Shown here piece after piece: positions 45,722 through 53,967 of a stretch of 64,000 bases of DNA. Where the stretch lies: contig CAYQVO010000010.1 of assembly GCA_964421085.1 (NCBI GenBank), positions 33,222 through 97,221 on the forward strand. The letters run 5' to 3'. Numbering within the stretch: position 1 is the stretch's first letter; each line of letters opens with the position of its first letter. The notes under the pieces were generated by a model that saw only the letters and a program-made list of their open reading frames with translations, was not told where the DNA came from and ran no database searches. The position numbers and the translations under genes were made by a program. Origin of the DNA: CAYQVO01 sp964421085 (GTDB lineage Bacteria; Bdellovibrionota_C; UBA2361; CAYQVO01).

Positions 45722-47077
45722 TTACTGCGATTGACAGAGACATATCGCGCGCTGGCCCATTTTGACCCTGCGAAGACCGACAAGTGTCATTTTGAGAAGC
45801 ATCAGGCCGTGGCGAAAACGGTGAATCTGGGTGGAACCGTACGTTCTGTCGCGATAACGAATGGGAATATCCACAATGCCGAGCGCCAGAATTGCCGCAG
45901 GAAAGAGGAGTTCGAAATCTCCAAATGGATCGAAATCACCAAAATCCCGCCGCCACCTGACGATCCGATCATAATCGTGCCTGGTGACAAGTTTTGTGCC
46001 GCAGAGCGAATCTCCGAGAGCAGTATCCAGAACAGCGCTCAAAACCTTCGCAAAGAATACATTACCGAGGTGATTCAGGAAGCGCATTGCCTGTCCTTCC
46101 ATTGGATATACAAGACGGCTTCCATTCACAAAATCTGCGTGCCCTTCGCAGTACGCATCATAAAAACGCCCCAATAGTTCGGGAGGCATAGTAAGGTCTG
46201 CGTCGAGGATTACAAAAAGATCGCCGGTTGCTCTGGAGAATCCGAGCCTCACGGCGTCAGATTTTCCCTTTCCGGTCTGCTGAAAAGCTTTAAGTGAAAA
46301 CCGATTCTGATAAAGAGGAAGCACTCTCTGAATCTCTTCCCATGTGCCGTCACTTGAATGTCCTTCAACAAAGATGACTTCGATTCTGCCGCCGCTGATG
46401 TCCGGTATTCTCCTGAGTGCATTTTCGATATTTCCTTTCTCGTTGCGGGCGGGAATCAGGATTGAAAGGCTCGGCTTTTCCGTTTCTTTCAGGAGCGGCC
46501 GGAGTGTAAGGATGACGGTGAGACTCAACCATTTAATGAAAGGAATAACTGAGAGAACAGCATTGACAATATTCCCGAAGCCGGCACAGCTGAACGGCGT
46601 GTACACACTGGGCCGGACTCTCACCACTTCGAATCCGGCAAGACGGGCAATGTTTTTGAGATCGACTGTGGTCACAAAAGTCTGAGGGGCCTCGCCTTTT
46701 CGGACTCCAAGCGCGTTCGCCAGGGAATAAAGCCATTTGAAATACGGGTTGTATGCTACAAGAAGGACCCTTGAAGTTCTGGACAGCTTCGATTTCAATG
46801 TGGAGAGTGTATTCTGAATGTCGAAGTCGTGATTGATGTTTCCGTTCAGGAGAACCAGAGATCTCTCATTTCTTTCGGCAGTCAAATCAGGGAACTCATC
46901 TATTGTTCTGCTGACCGACTTTGCGCCGTTTTGTATCAGTTCCAGCAGAAACCCGTCATCCTCCTGACGCGGCTGGTACTGGATGACTTTGTCGTAATAG
47001 CGGCTGAGAGTGGAGATTTCAGCAGCAATTGATCCATATACGAACTCTCTCCACTTTGCCTGAACTTTCCGGGGCAT
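45722..47077 (-). CDS. Family 2 glycosyltransferase with an N-terminal methyltransferase-like segment
   Basis: The 451-residue protein has residues about 1-185 resembling part of a SAM-dependent methyltransferase ('LVLLNGNINHDFDIQNTL', 'NIARLAGFEVVRVRP') but without a clear glycine-rich SAM motif, so possibly a degenerate domain. Residues about 200-430 are a GT2 enzyme: 'LSILIPARNEKGNIENAL', the DXD-like 'VILDADLTMPPE', and 'DFDPFGDFELLFPA'. GT2 proteins of this dolichyl-phosphate-mannose-synthase type make lipid-linked sugars or build chains. It lies intact between two broken membrane-protein genes, downstream of the ABC exporter locus. Confidence 0.8.
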   Translation of the reverse strand: MPRKVQAKWREFVYGSIAAEISTLSRYYDKVIQYQPRQEDDGFLLELIQNGAKSVSRTIDEFPDLTAERNERSLVLLNGNINHDFDIQNTLSTLKSKLSRTSRVLLVAYNPYFKWLYSLANALGVRKGEAPQTFVTTVDLKNIARLAGFEVVRVRPSVYTPFSCAGFGNIVNAVLSVIPFIKWLSLTVILTLRPLLKETEKPSLSILIPARNEKGNIENALRRIPDISGGRIEVIFVEGHSSDGTWEEIQRVLPLYQNRFSLKAFQQTGKGKSDAVRLGFSRATGDLFVILDADLTMPPELLGRFYDAYCEGHADFVNGSRLVYPMEGQAMRFLNHLGNVFFAKVLSAVLDTALGDSLCGTKLVTRHDYDRIVRWRRDFGDFDPFGDFELLFPAAILALGIVDIPIRYRDRTYGSTQIHRFRHGLMLLKMTLVGLRRVKMGQRAICLCQSQ

Positions 47078-47136
47078 GATCCAAGCTCCTCAGTTTGACT
47101 GTCAAATAACGAAAGACAACGGCCTGTATAAACCTA

Positions 47137-47633
47137 TCAGAAAAGAAATTTGAGGTCTAATTCTCCGTCAACCGCCTGTGTCCCTGCCGGCCGTCGGTAA
47201 TGATGCGCGCATTGCGGGCAATGCCTTCCACAGTGCAAACGGACATGTTCATTCTTATCGCTGGAATCGAAGCTGTCTGCGTGCAGGAGTGATAACTCGT
47301 CAATTCCCCATTGACCTTCCGAGGAGAACTTGTGTTGTTTTTCCTTCTGCGCGAGCGTGCCGGGCTGCTGGTAAAAATCACGGGAAAAATCGAGGCTTTG
47401 TTCAAAGGTGTCCCAGAGATACGCCCTGCCGCTATTATTGTTCGCGTAAAAAGCAGGCCCGTACTTGTCCAGCATACTCACCATGGCAAGGTGCTGCACT
47501 TCGTCAGGACCCTGGAACATGGGATTGACGAAAATCCGGAGAAACTGCTTGAAAAGCGCAGTCACCAGGATGGCCGCCAGGAAAAAACGCCCGGTAGTGC
47601 TATTGCCAGAGCAATACTGAAAAAAGTGAACAT
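47137..47633 (-). pseudogene. Broken DUF2142-like membrane protein (N-terminal part)
   Basis: An ATG at 47633 opens a helix ('MFTFFSIALAIALPGVF'), then the frame must shift at a T6 run (plus-strand A6, 47582-47587) to continue 'FLAAILVTALFKQFLRIFVN' and 'PMFQGPDEVQHLAMV'. The 'GPDEVQH' motif after the first helix is characteristic of DUF2142 and related glycosyltransferase-like membrane proteins. The frame then ends after about 90 more residues; the remaining 250 or more expected residues are missing. One base too few in the T run would explain the first break, but not the truncation. Confidence 0.5.
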
Positions 47634-47729
47634 TGCGACGGGGCCGGCACTGAATGATCTGCCCGCAGTGGCTGCAGAACGAAAATAATCAACAGGTTTC
47701 GGAGCGCTCCGCCGCTGACTGCGAGATTG

Positions 47730-49142
47730 TCACTCCCACTCAGTATGAAAAACTCCTTTCTGATCCTTTCGTTCATACGTATGCGCGCCGAAATAATCTC
47801 TCTGCGCCTGAACGAGATTCATCGGGAGCCAGCCGCTTCGATACGCATCCAGATATCCGAGTGACGCCATAAGCCCGGGCACAGGAATCCCGCTCTGCGC
47901 GGCGGCGACGGCGGCAAACCGGAGATCCGCCTCACGCTCTTTTACATTATGGCCAATCTGCGCATCCACAAGAAGACTCACCAGACCAGGCTGCGCTTCA
48001 TATGCCTTCTGAATATCAGAAAGCACCTCGGCCCTTATAATGCACCCTCCCCGCCATATACGCGCTATCTCTTCCAGCCTGAGATCGTACTGATATTCCC
48101 TCGATGCGGCCCTCAGCAGGTCCATCCCCTGGGAATACGTCAAAATCGACGCCGCATAAAGCGCCCTTCGCAGACGCCCGATGAATGCTTCACGATCTCC
48201 CTGATAAGGGGACACGGGAGAACCCTGCGTCCCCGTGATCGCCGCTCTTTCGAGCTGATGCGAAGAAAGATTCCGCATTGCGACAGCGGCATCGATGGTG
48301 GGTACCGGCACATTGAGATCCATCGCATCCTGTGATGTCCATCTGCCCGTGCCGAGCTGCCGCGCGGAATCAAGTATGACCTCCACAAGACGCTTCCCTG
48401 TCTTTTCATCGACTTCACGAAATATGTCGGCAGTAATCTCCATGAGAAAGCCGCCCAGTTCCGCACGATTCCATTCGCTGTAGATCTCCTGGAGCCGGTC
48501 ATCTGGGAGGTTGAGCGCGCGCTTCATCATGTCGTAACTCTCGGCGATGAGTTCCATGAGTCCATACTCGATGCCATTGTGCACCATCTTTACGTAATGT
48601 CCCGATCCGGCAGGACCTGTGTAAGCAGCGCAAGGCTGTCCTTCGACCTTCGCAGCAACAGCTGAAAGAACATCCTTTACGCGCGCATATGCATCCTCCG
48701 ATCCGCCGGCCATAAAACTTGCACCATACCGGGCCCCTTTCTCCCCTCCTGATATACCTGCGCCGAGATAGTTGAGTCCCTTCGCCTCGAGAGTTTTCAT
48801 GCGAAGTTCGGTATCCGAGAAAAGAGAATTGCCTCCATCAATGAGAACATCGCCGGGCTTCAAGTGCACAAGGAGATCGCGGATTACTGCATCTACGGCC
48901 GGTCCGGCAGGCACGAGCATCATCACGACACGCGGCGATCGCAGGACGGATATCATCTCCTCGAGTGTCGATGCGGGGCACACATTGCCGCCTCCGGCCT
49001 CCTCTTTGAGGAGCTGCACTTTTTCGATATCCCTGTCGTATCCGGCAACTGCAAAATCGTGCCCGGCCATGTTCAGAAGCATATTCCGGCCCATTACACC
49101 GAGGCCTATCATTCCTATCTCGCAGTTCTCTTTCGTATCCAT
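47730..49142 (-). CDS. gnd: 6-phosphogluconate dehydrogenase, decarboxylating
   Basis: The 470-residue enzyme has an N-terminal Rossmann motif 'IGMIGLGVMGRNMLLNMA', the 'YLGAGISGGEKGARYGAS' substrate loop, 'AGSGHYVKMVHNGIEYG' with the catalytic lysine, and the C-terminal 'QAQRDYFGAHTYER' segment, all diagnostic of the long NADP-dependent Gnd. It oxidises 6-phosphogluconate to ribulose 5-phosphate. No zwf is adjacent. It is divergent from the antiporter gene at 49256. Confidence 0.95.
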   Translation of the reverse strand: MDTKENCEIGMIGLGVMGRNMLLNMAGHDFAVAGYDRDIEKVQLLKEEAGGGNVCPASTLEEMISVLRSPRVVMMLVPAGPAVDAVIRDLLVHLKPGDVLIDGGNSLFSDTELRMKTLEAKGLNYLGAGISGGEKGARYGASFMAGGSEDAYARVKDVLSAVAAKVEGQPCAAYTGPAGSGHYVKMVHNGIEYGLMELIAESYDMMKRALNLPDDRLQEIYSEWNRAELGGFLMEITADIFREVDEKTGKRLVEVILDSARQLGTGRWTSQDAMDLNVPVPTIDAAVAMRNLSSHQLERAAITGTQGSPVSPYQGDREAFIGRLRRALYAASILTYSQGMDLLRAASREYQYDLRLEEIARIWRGGCIIRAEVLSDIQKAYEAQPGLVSLLVDAQIGHNVKEREADLRFAAVAAAQSGIPVPGLMASLGYLDAYRSGWLPMNLVQAQRDYFGAHTYERKDQKGVFHTEWE

Positions 49143-49255
49143 AGAGTAAATGGTTGATCAGGAATCGATTCATTTCAACGAAGTTGTTCCAAATTGTCGA
49201 ATGCGGCAGGCTGTGCAAAACTTTCAACATCGGGTGATTATGAAGGGAATTCTCA

Positions 49256-50695
49256 TTGACCGGTAACCTCGAATGGATATTAGTTCAGGGAAGCCTTCTG
49301 CTGCTTATGAGCGTCCTTGCGAGCCGCGCCTCCAGCAGCCTGGGAATCCCCGCGCTTGCCCTGTTTCTTCTGCTGGGAATGCTGGCAGGCTCCGAAGGTA
49401 TCGGCGGAATCAGTTTCGACGATACCGAGATTGCGCGCTCAGTCGGCAGCATAGCTCTTGTCATAATTCTCTTCGCTGCAGGCCTCGAAACAAACTGGCA
49501 TTCCATCCGCTCCGTTATCTGGCCAGGTGTTGTGCTGGCCACAATTGGCGTAGTTATTACAGCAGTAGTATTGGGAGCGATTGCAGCGCTTCTGCTAAAC
49601 GAATCACTGCTGTGGTGCCTTCTTCTGGGCTCGATTGTTTCGAGTACAGATGCAGCGGCTGTTTTTGGAGTGCTCCGCGCACGAAGCCTTCAGCTGAAAG
49701 GGAGGCTGACCCCTCTCCTCGAACTCGAATCGGGCGCGAACGACCCTATGGCTGTGTTTCTTACTACCGGACTCGCAGCAATTGTGGTTGATCCATCGAG
49801 GAATTTGGCGGAGCTTCTCCCATCGTTACTGCTTCAGATGACCGTTGGCGGAGTCTTTGGATACCTGGGTGGAATTCTTACAACAGCGGCGATAAACAGG
49901 GCCCGGCTGGAGTATGAAGGACTGTATTCAGCGCTCAGCATGGGCGGAGCTCTGTTTGTATTTGCCGCAACTCAGCTGCTTGGCGGAAGCGGGTTTCTCG
50001 CCGTTTATGTCGCTGGTGTCGTAATGGGCAGCAGAAATTTCCTTTACAAGATAAGTTTGACGAACTTTTACGCCGGCCTGGCGTGGCTCATGCAGATCGT
50101 CATGTTTGTGACCCTTGGACTCCTCGTCTTTCCCTCCCGGCTTCTTCCTGTTGCCGGAATCGCTTTGATTCTCGCGATTCTTCTCATGCTTGCAGCGCGC
50201 CCGCTTGCCGTGATTGTTTCACTTATTTTTTTCAGGAAAATCCACTGGAATAAACGAATCTTTATTTCCTGGGTCGGACTCCGGGGAGCTGTGCCTATAG
50301 TGCTTGCCACAATTCCTCTTACTGAAGGGGTGCCGCATGCAGAAGAAATGTTCAATATTGTGTTCTTTATTGTCCTCACATCGGTTCTGCTGCAGGGCAC
50401 TTCCATCAGATTCGTCGCGCGATACCTGGGTGTCCTGCTTGATGACCGGGAAGAAATGGTGGAAAAGCGGGCATCTCCCCATACTGTCGAAGTCACCATA
50501 AGGGAAGATTCCCCCGTTATCGGGAAAAGAATAGTGGACATTAACATTCCACCAACAGCTTTGATCGTGCTTCTTACGAGGCATGGAGAATCATATGTTC
50601 CACGAGGAGCCACTCAGCTGGAAAACGGCGACAAGCTCCTCGTTGCGACCCGGAGAAATGACACTGCGAATCTCTGCAGATTGTTCGAGGGGTAG
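49256..50695 (+). CDS. CPA1-family cation/proton antiporter with C-terminal RCK_C domain (NhaP2/CvrA-like)
   Basis: The 479-residue protein starts at TTG 49256 ('aaggg' ten bases upstream). About twelve membrane helices cover residues 1-385, with the ion-site motif 'ESGANDPMAVFLTT' (Asn-Asp) typical of the NhaP2 branch and 'WVGLRGAVPIVLA' near the end. Residues about 400-479 are an RCK_C/TrkA-C domain ('DSPVIGKRIVDINIPPTALI', 'LENGDKLLVATR') that binds regulatory ligands. NhaP2-type members exchange K+ or Na+ for protons. It could work with the KdpDE-like genes in ion homeostasis, which is inference. Confidence 0.9.
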   Translation: MTGNLEWILVQGSLLLLMSVLASRASSSLGIPALALFLLLGMLAGSEGIGGISFDDTEIARSVGSIALVIILFAAGLETNWHSIRSVIWPGVVLATIGVVITAVVLGAIAALLLNESLLWCLLLGSIVSSTDAAAVFGVLRARSLQLKGRLTPLLELESGANDPMAVFLTTGLAAIVVDPSRNLAELLPSLLLQMTVGGVFGYLGGILTTAAINRARLEYEGLYSALSMGGALFVFAATQLLGGSGFLAVYVAGVVMGSRNFLYKISLTNFYAGLAWLMQIVMFVTLGLLVFPSRLLPVAGIALILAILLMLAARPLAVIVSLIFFRKIHWNKRIFISWVGLRGAVPIVLATIPLTEGVPHAEEMFNIVFFIVLTSVLLQGTSIRFVARYLGVLLDDREEMVEKRASPHTVEVTIREDSPVIGKRIVDINIPPTALIVLLTRHGESYVPRGATQLENGDKLLVATRRNDTANLCRLFEG

Positions 50696-50821
50696 AGCGT
50701 CCTGCCTGAGAAAAAGCGCTCAGACCAGTGCTTGACTTCATAAAAACATCCGGATCAATGCAACATCCCCCACTGGAACTGCATAACTTTTAAGTAACAA
50801 GGATGTTGGAAACCTCAACTT

Positions 50822-51202
50822 ATGATCCGCTATATTCTCGACTTCTTCCTGCTGGTGAATCTCAGGGATATCGCCTTCAAATCACGATTCGAGTTCATGT
50901 CACCCCGGACTGTCCTTTGCCTTCTCCAGCGGCTTCAGCAGTCCAGGCTCATCGGCGGCAATATCAGGCGCAGAAATAATGACGAGCTTGAAGAAATTCT
51001 CCGGCGTCTCTGGGAGAAAGCGGCTGTACAGGCGCAGGAATCTGATTTCGAATTTGAGCGGAAAAAGTGGGTCGATGTTATGGGAATGTGCAATTCATGC
51101 CTCTGCTCACTGATACCCGAAGGTACAAGGGATCATCATCTTACATACCTGGGCGATATCCGGCGCGGCGCACCGACCGCAGGAATTCCTCAACCCCGCT
51201 GA
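50822..51202 (+). CDS. Hypothetical protein, 126 residues
   Basis: The frame begins 'MIRYILDFFLLVNLRDIAFK' and its first 90 residues look like coding sequence (helical, charged: 'NNDELEEILRRLWEKAAV'). The last 30 residues overlap the 3' end of the convergent nitroreductase gene by 13 bases. No strong ribosome site; 'aagga' lies 20 bases upstream. No family recognised. Confidence 0.4.
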   Translation: MIRYILDFFLLVNLRDIAFKSRFEFMSPRTVLCLLQRLQQSRLIGGNIRRRNNDELEEILRRLWEKAAVQAQESDFEFERKKWVDVMGMCNSCLCSLIPEGTRDHHLTYLGDIRRGAPTAGIPQPR

Positions 51203-51723
51203 TCTAACTTCTCCCACCGCATTATCGATGCAATCGGTTTCCGCTTTTCATTGTGTCTGAATGGATCCGAAGTCTGGGCAGGATATCCAAGGGGAAGCAG
51301 GACTATCGGCTCGAGATTCGAAGGAAGTCCCAGAAGCTTCGAGCACTTTGCCGCGTCGAATGCGCATATCCAGCACGTGCCGAGACCAAGCGATGTCGCC
51401 TGCAGAGTCATATGATCCACCGCAATGGCGATATCGACGTCGCAGTGGTCTTTCGAATCATTCCGTTTCCACGACTCGGCATGACTTCCACATGCGACTA
51501 TTGCGACAGGAGCTCCTTTGAACCAGTCCCTCGGATACACCTGGTTCAGAAGCTTCCGCTGCTCAGGATCTCTGACAACAATAAAAAACCAGGGTTGATT
51601 ATTGCACGCGGAAGGAGCGATGCGGGCCGCTTCGAGAACCGAAAGAATTTTCTCCTCTTCGACCATCCGCGAATCGTACGACCGGCATGAAAAACGCGCC
51701 CGTGCAAGTTCCATGAATGTCAT
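51190..51723 (-). CDS. Nitroreductase-family FMN oxidoreductase
   Basis: The 177-residue protein matches short nitroreductases: 'ARARFSCRSYDSRMVEEEKI' (FMN phosphate contacts in 'RFSCRSY'), 'ARIAPSACNNQPWFFIVV', 'DVDIAIAVDHMTLQATSLGLGTC' and 'LLPLGYPAQ'. These enzymes reduce nitro compounds, quinones or flavins using NAD(P)H. Its stop lies in the tail of the unknown gene at 50822; upstream is uvrC in the same direction with a gap of 28 bases. Confidence 0.9.
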   Translation of the reverse strand: MTFMELARARFSCRSYDSRMVEEEKILSVLEAARIAPSACNNQPWFFIVVRDPEQRKLLNQVYPRDWFKGAPVAIVACGSHAESWKRNDSKDHCDVDIAIAVDHMTLQATSLGLGTCWICAFDAAKCSKLLGLPSNLEPIVLLPLGYPAQTSDPFRHNEKRKPIASIMRWEKLDQRG

Positions 51724-51751
51724 GGCTCCCTCCCATGAAGAATATTTCCAC

Positions 51752-53605
51752 CTAACCTCGTATCACTCTCAGCAGCTTTTCCGCAAGCGGAAGCGGCATT
51801 CTGCCCGCACGCGCAACTTCCTGAGGATCCGCGTCCTTCATCTTTTCAATGCTTCCAAAGGCGCTGAAAAGCCGCCTTTTCCGGTCCGGCCCTATCCCGG
51901 GTATGTCGTCGAGGACGGATTTCACGCTTCGCGAAGATCTCCGCTTCCTGTGAAAAGTAATCACGAACCTGTGCACCTCGTCCCTGACGCGCTGAAGGAA
52001 GTGCGTGACACGGTCTCCCGGGACAAGGGGGATGGCCTCTTTTGCTCCCTCCAGAAATACCCGTTCCGGCCTCGCCGCCGATCCTTCTCCTGACTCATCG
52101 ACAGTGCCGGCCCTCATCTTGGCGATGGAGATCAGCTCCACATCAACTCCGGCTTCATCTCTCGCCTTTCTCGCCGCTTCAAGCTGCCCCGGACCTCCAT
52201 CAATGATGATTAGATCCGGCATGTCGTCCTCTTCTGACGCCCTGTGCAGGCGCCGCGTCATGACCTCGTGTATGCCCGCAAAGTCGTCCGGCTTTCCTTC
52301 GGAGTGAATTTTGAACTTCTTATAGGAGTTTTTCTGTGCCACGCCGTCATAGAACACGGCAACTGCTCCAACAATGTCGGTTCCCTGAAGGTTTGAAATG
52401 TCTATACACTCGACTCTCCGCGGAATCTGCCTCAGCGAAAGAAGTCCGGCCATCTCTTTCGAAGTTCTATCGTAAAGGGCATCGCTGTCGAAACGCGACG
52501 CGAATTCCTGCTTCGCGTTCAGTTCTGCAAGCCGGACAAGCCTCGCCTTCGAGCCTATTTTCGGCATAACGAATTCAACAGTGGCTTCATGTCTCTGTCG
52601 GACCGCCTTTTCAACCAGCCCGGCGTTTTCAAACGCAAACGGGATAAGAACCTCATCCGGAATTTCTCTGCTTCTTTCGTAGTACTGGCTTATCACCGAC
52701 TCGAGCAGCTCATCGTCGCTTATCATCAAATCGTCGAAAGAAAAGTTCTCAGAATCCGAGATCCTGCCGAACCTGACTTTAAGCACGCATACAACTGCGC
52801 AGCTTCCCTCCCGGTAAAGCGCGAATGCGTCCCTGCTTTCACCCTGATGAGCGGCGACATCTCTGGTGCCGGCAGTATGCCTGCGGAGGATCTCGATACG
52901 GTCGCGCAGAAGTGCCGCATCCTCGAAGCGAAGCTCCACGGCAGCCTCCTCCATCTTCGCCTCCATATCTTTCAGAACCCCCTGCCCTTTTCCACGCAGA
53001 ATGTCCACCGCCTGTTCGACCCACTCCATGTACTGCCCGGGCGGCACGGGAAGACAGCACGGACCTGCACACCGTTTAATCTGATGTTCAAGACATGGAC
53101 GCTGACGATTGAAAAAGACCGTGTCAGTGCAGCTCCTCAGGGGCACCACGTTTCTTATTACGTCGAGGACACTTTTGATATCGATACTCGATGTGCAGGG
53201 CCCGAAATACAGGGCTCCGTCCTGCTGGACTTTTCTCACTGTTTCAATCCGCGGCCAGGGATCATTCATATCGACCCGAACGCTCAGATAAGACTTGTCG
53301 TCCTTAAGCCGGATATTGTAACGGGGCTTGAAACGGGTGATGAGATCCCGCTCGAGGATAAACGCCTCCTCTTCATTACTGGTGACGATCTTTTCTATAC
53401 TTGAGACCCGTCCCATCAGGTACTGGATCTGATACCTTCCATCCCCGATCCCGAAATAGCTGCGGACACGGGACCTGAGCTCCCGGGCTTTGCCGACATA
53501 AATTACTTCGCCGTGCTGATCCCGCATTATGTATACTCCGGGCAGCTTCGGGAAGCGGCTCACTTCCTCTTTCAGTTCCTTAAGAAGTTCAGGGTTTTCG
53601 TTCAT
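51752..53605 (-). CDS. uvrC: Excinuclease ABC subunit C
   Basis: The 617-residue protein has the full UvrC order: GIY-YIG nuclease ('LPGVYIMRDQHGEVIYVGKA', residues about 20-100), UVR motif (about 205-240, 'EEAAVELRFEDAALLRDRI'), RNase H-like 5' nuclease ('VECIDISNLQGTDIVGAVAV', 'IIDGGPGQLEAA') and tandem HhH ('IPGIGPDRKRRLFSAFGS'). It makes both incisions in nucleotide excision repair. uvrB lies upstream on the same strand after a 362-base interval. Confidence 0.95.
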   Translation of the reverse strand: MNENPELLKELKEEVSRFPKLPGVYIMRDQHGEVIYVGKARELRSRVRSYFGIGDGRYQIQYLMGRVSSIEKIVTSNEEEAFILERDLITRFKPRYNIRLKDDKSYLSVRVDMNDPWPRIETVRKVQQDGALYFGPCTSSIDIKSVLDVIRNVVPLRSCTDTVFFNRQRPCLEHQIKRCAGPCCLPVPPGQYMEWVEQAVDILRGKGQGVLKDMEAKMEEAAVELRFEDAALLRDRIEILRRHTAGTRDVAAHQGESRDAFALYREGSCAVVCVLKVRFGRISDSENFSFDDLMISDDELLESVISQYYERSREIPDEVLIPFAFENAGLVEKAVRQRHEATVEFVMPKIGSKARLVRLAELNAKQEFASRFDSDALYDRTSKEMAGLLSLRQIPRRVECIDISNLQGTDIVGAVAVFYDGVAQKNSYKKFKIHSEGKPDDFAGIHEVMTRRLHRASEEDDMPDLIIIDGGPGQLEAARKARDEAGVDVELISIAKMRAGTVDESGEGSAARPERVFLEGAKEAIPLVPGDRVTHFLQRVRDEVHRFVITFHRKRRSSRSVKSVLDDIPGIGPDRKRRLFSAFGSIEKMKDADPQEVARAGRMPLPLAEKLLRVIRG

Positions 53606-53967
53606 GAGATATGGGAATTTTACACTGTTTCAACCCGTTCGGCGAGAATGATGCTTATGATTGCGCCCCCGGCCCTGCACCCTCGATCATTTGAATCATG
53701 GAACACACTGGAGACACTCCCGTAAACAGGATTGATTCACGCTTTTCTCCCCATGGACATCCGGGGCAGAAGTGCCTGGCCACGGACAGAATGTTTCCAT
53801 GCGGCTCCGGGAAAACGTTCCGAAGCAGGATTATCCTGCATCGATCCGCGGAGGGGCCCGGCATTCTTATGAGATCTTCGAACCGTTCACAGCGGTGGAG
53901 GCGACCTCGCCTCCTTCCCAGGTGCACGGAAGGGACGAAAGTGATGTAATGCAGTGACACGCCCCTG
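53606..53967. other. Interval between uvrB and uvrC with an unassigned coding-like stretch
   Basis: On the plus strand the frame from about 53727 to the TGA at 53955-53957 reads as an orderly 75-residue protein tail ('RGGARHSYEIFEPFTAVEA'), but it has no ATG near its beginning (first GTG 53772) and no recognised family. It might be a remnant. Nothing else is seen here. Confidence 0.3.
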
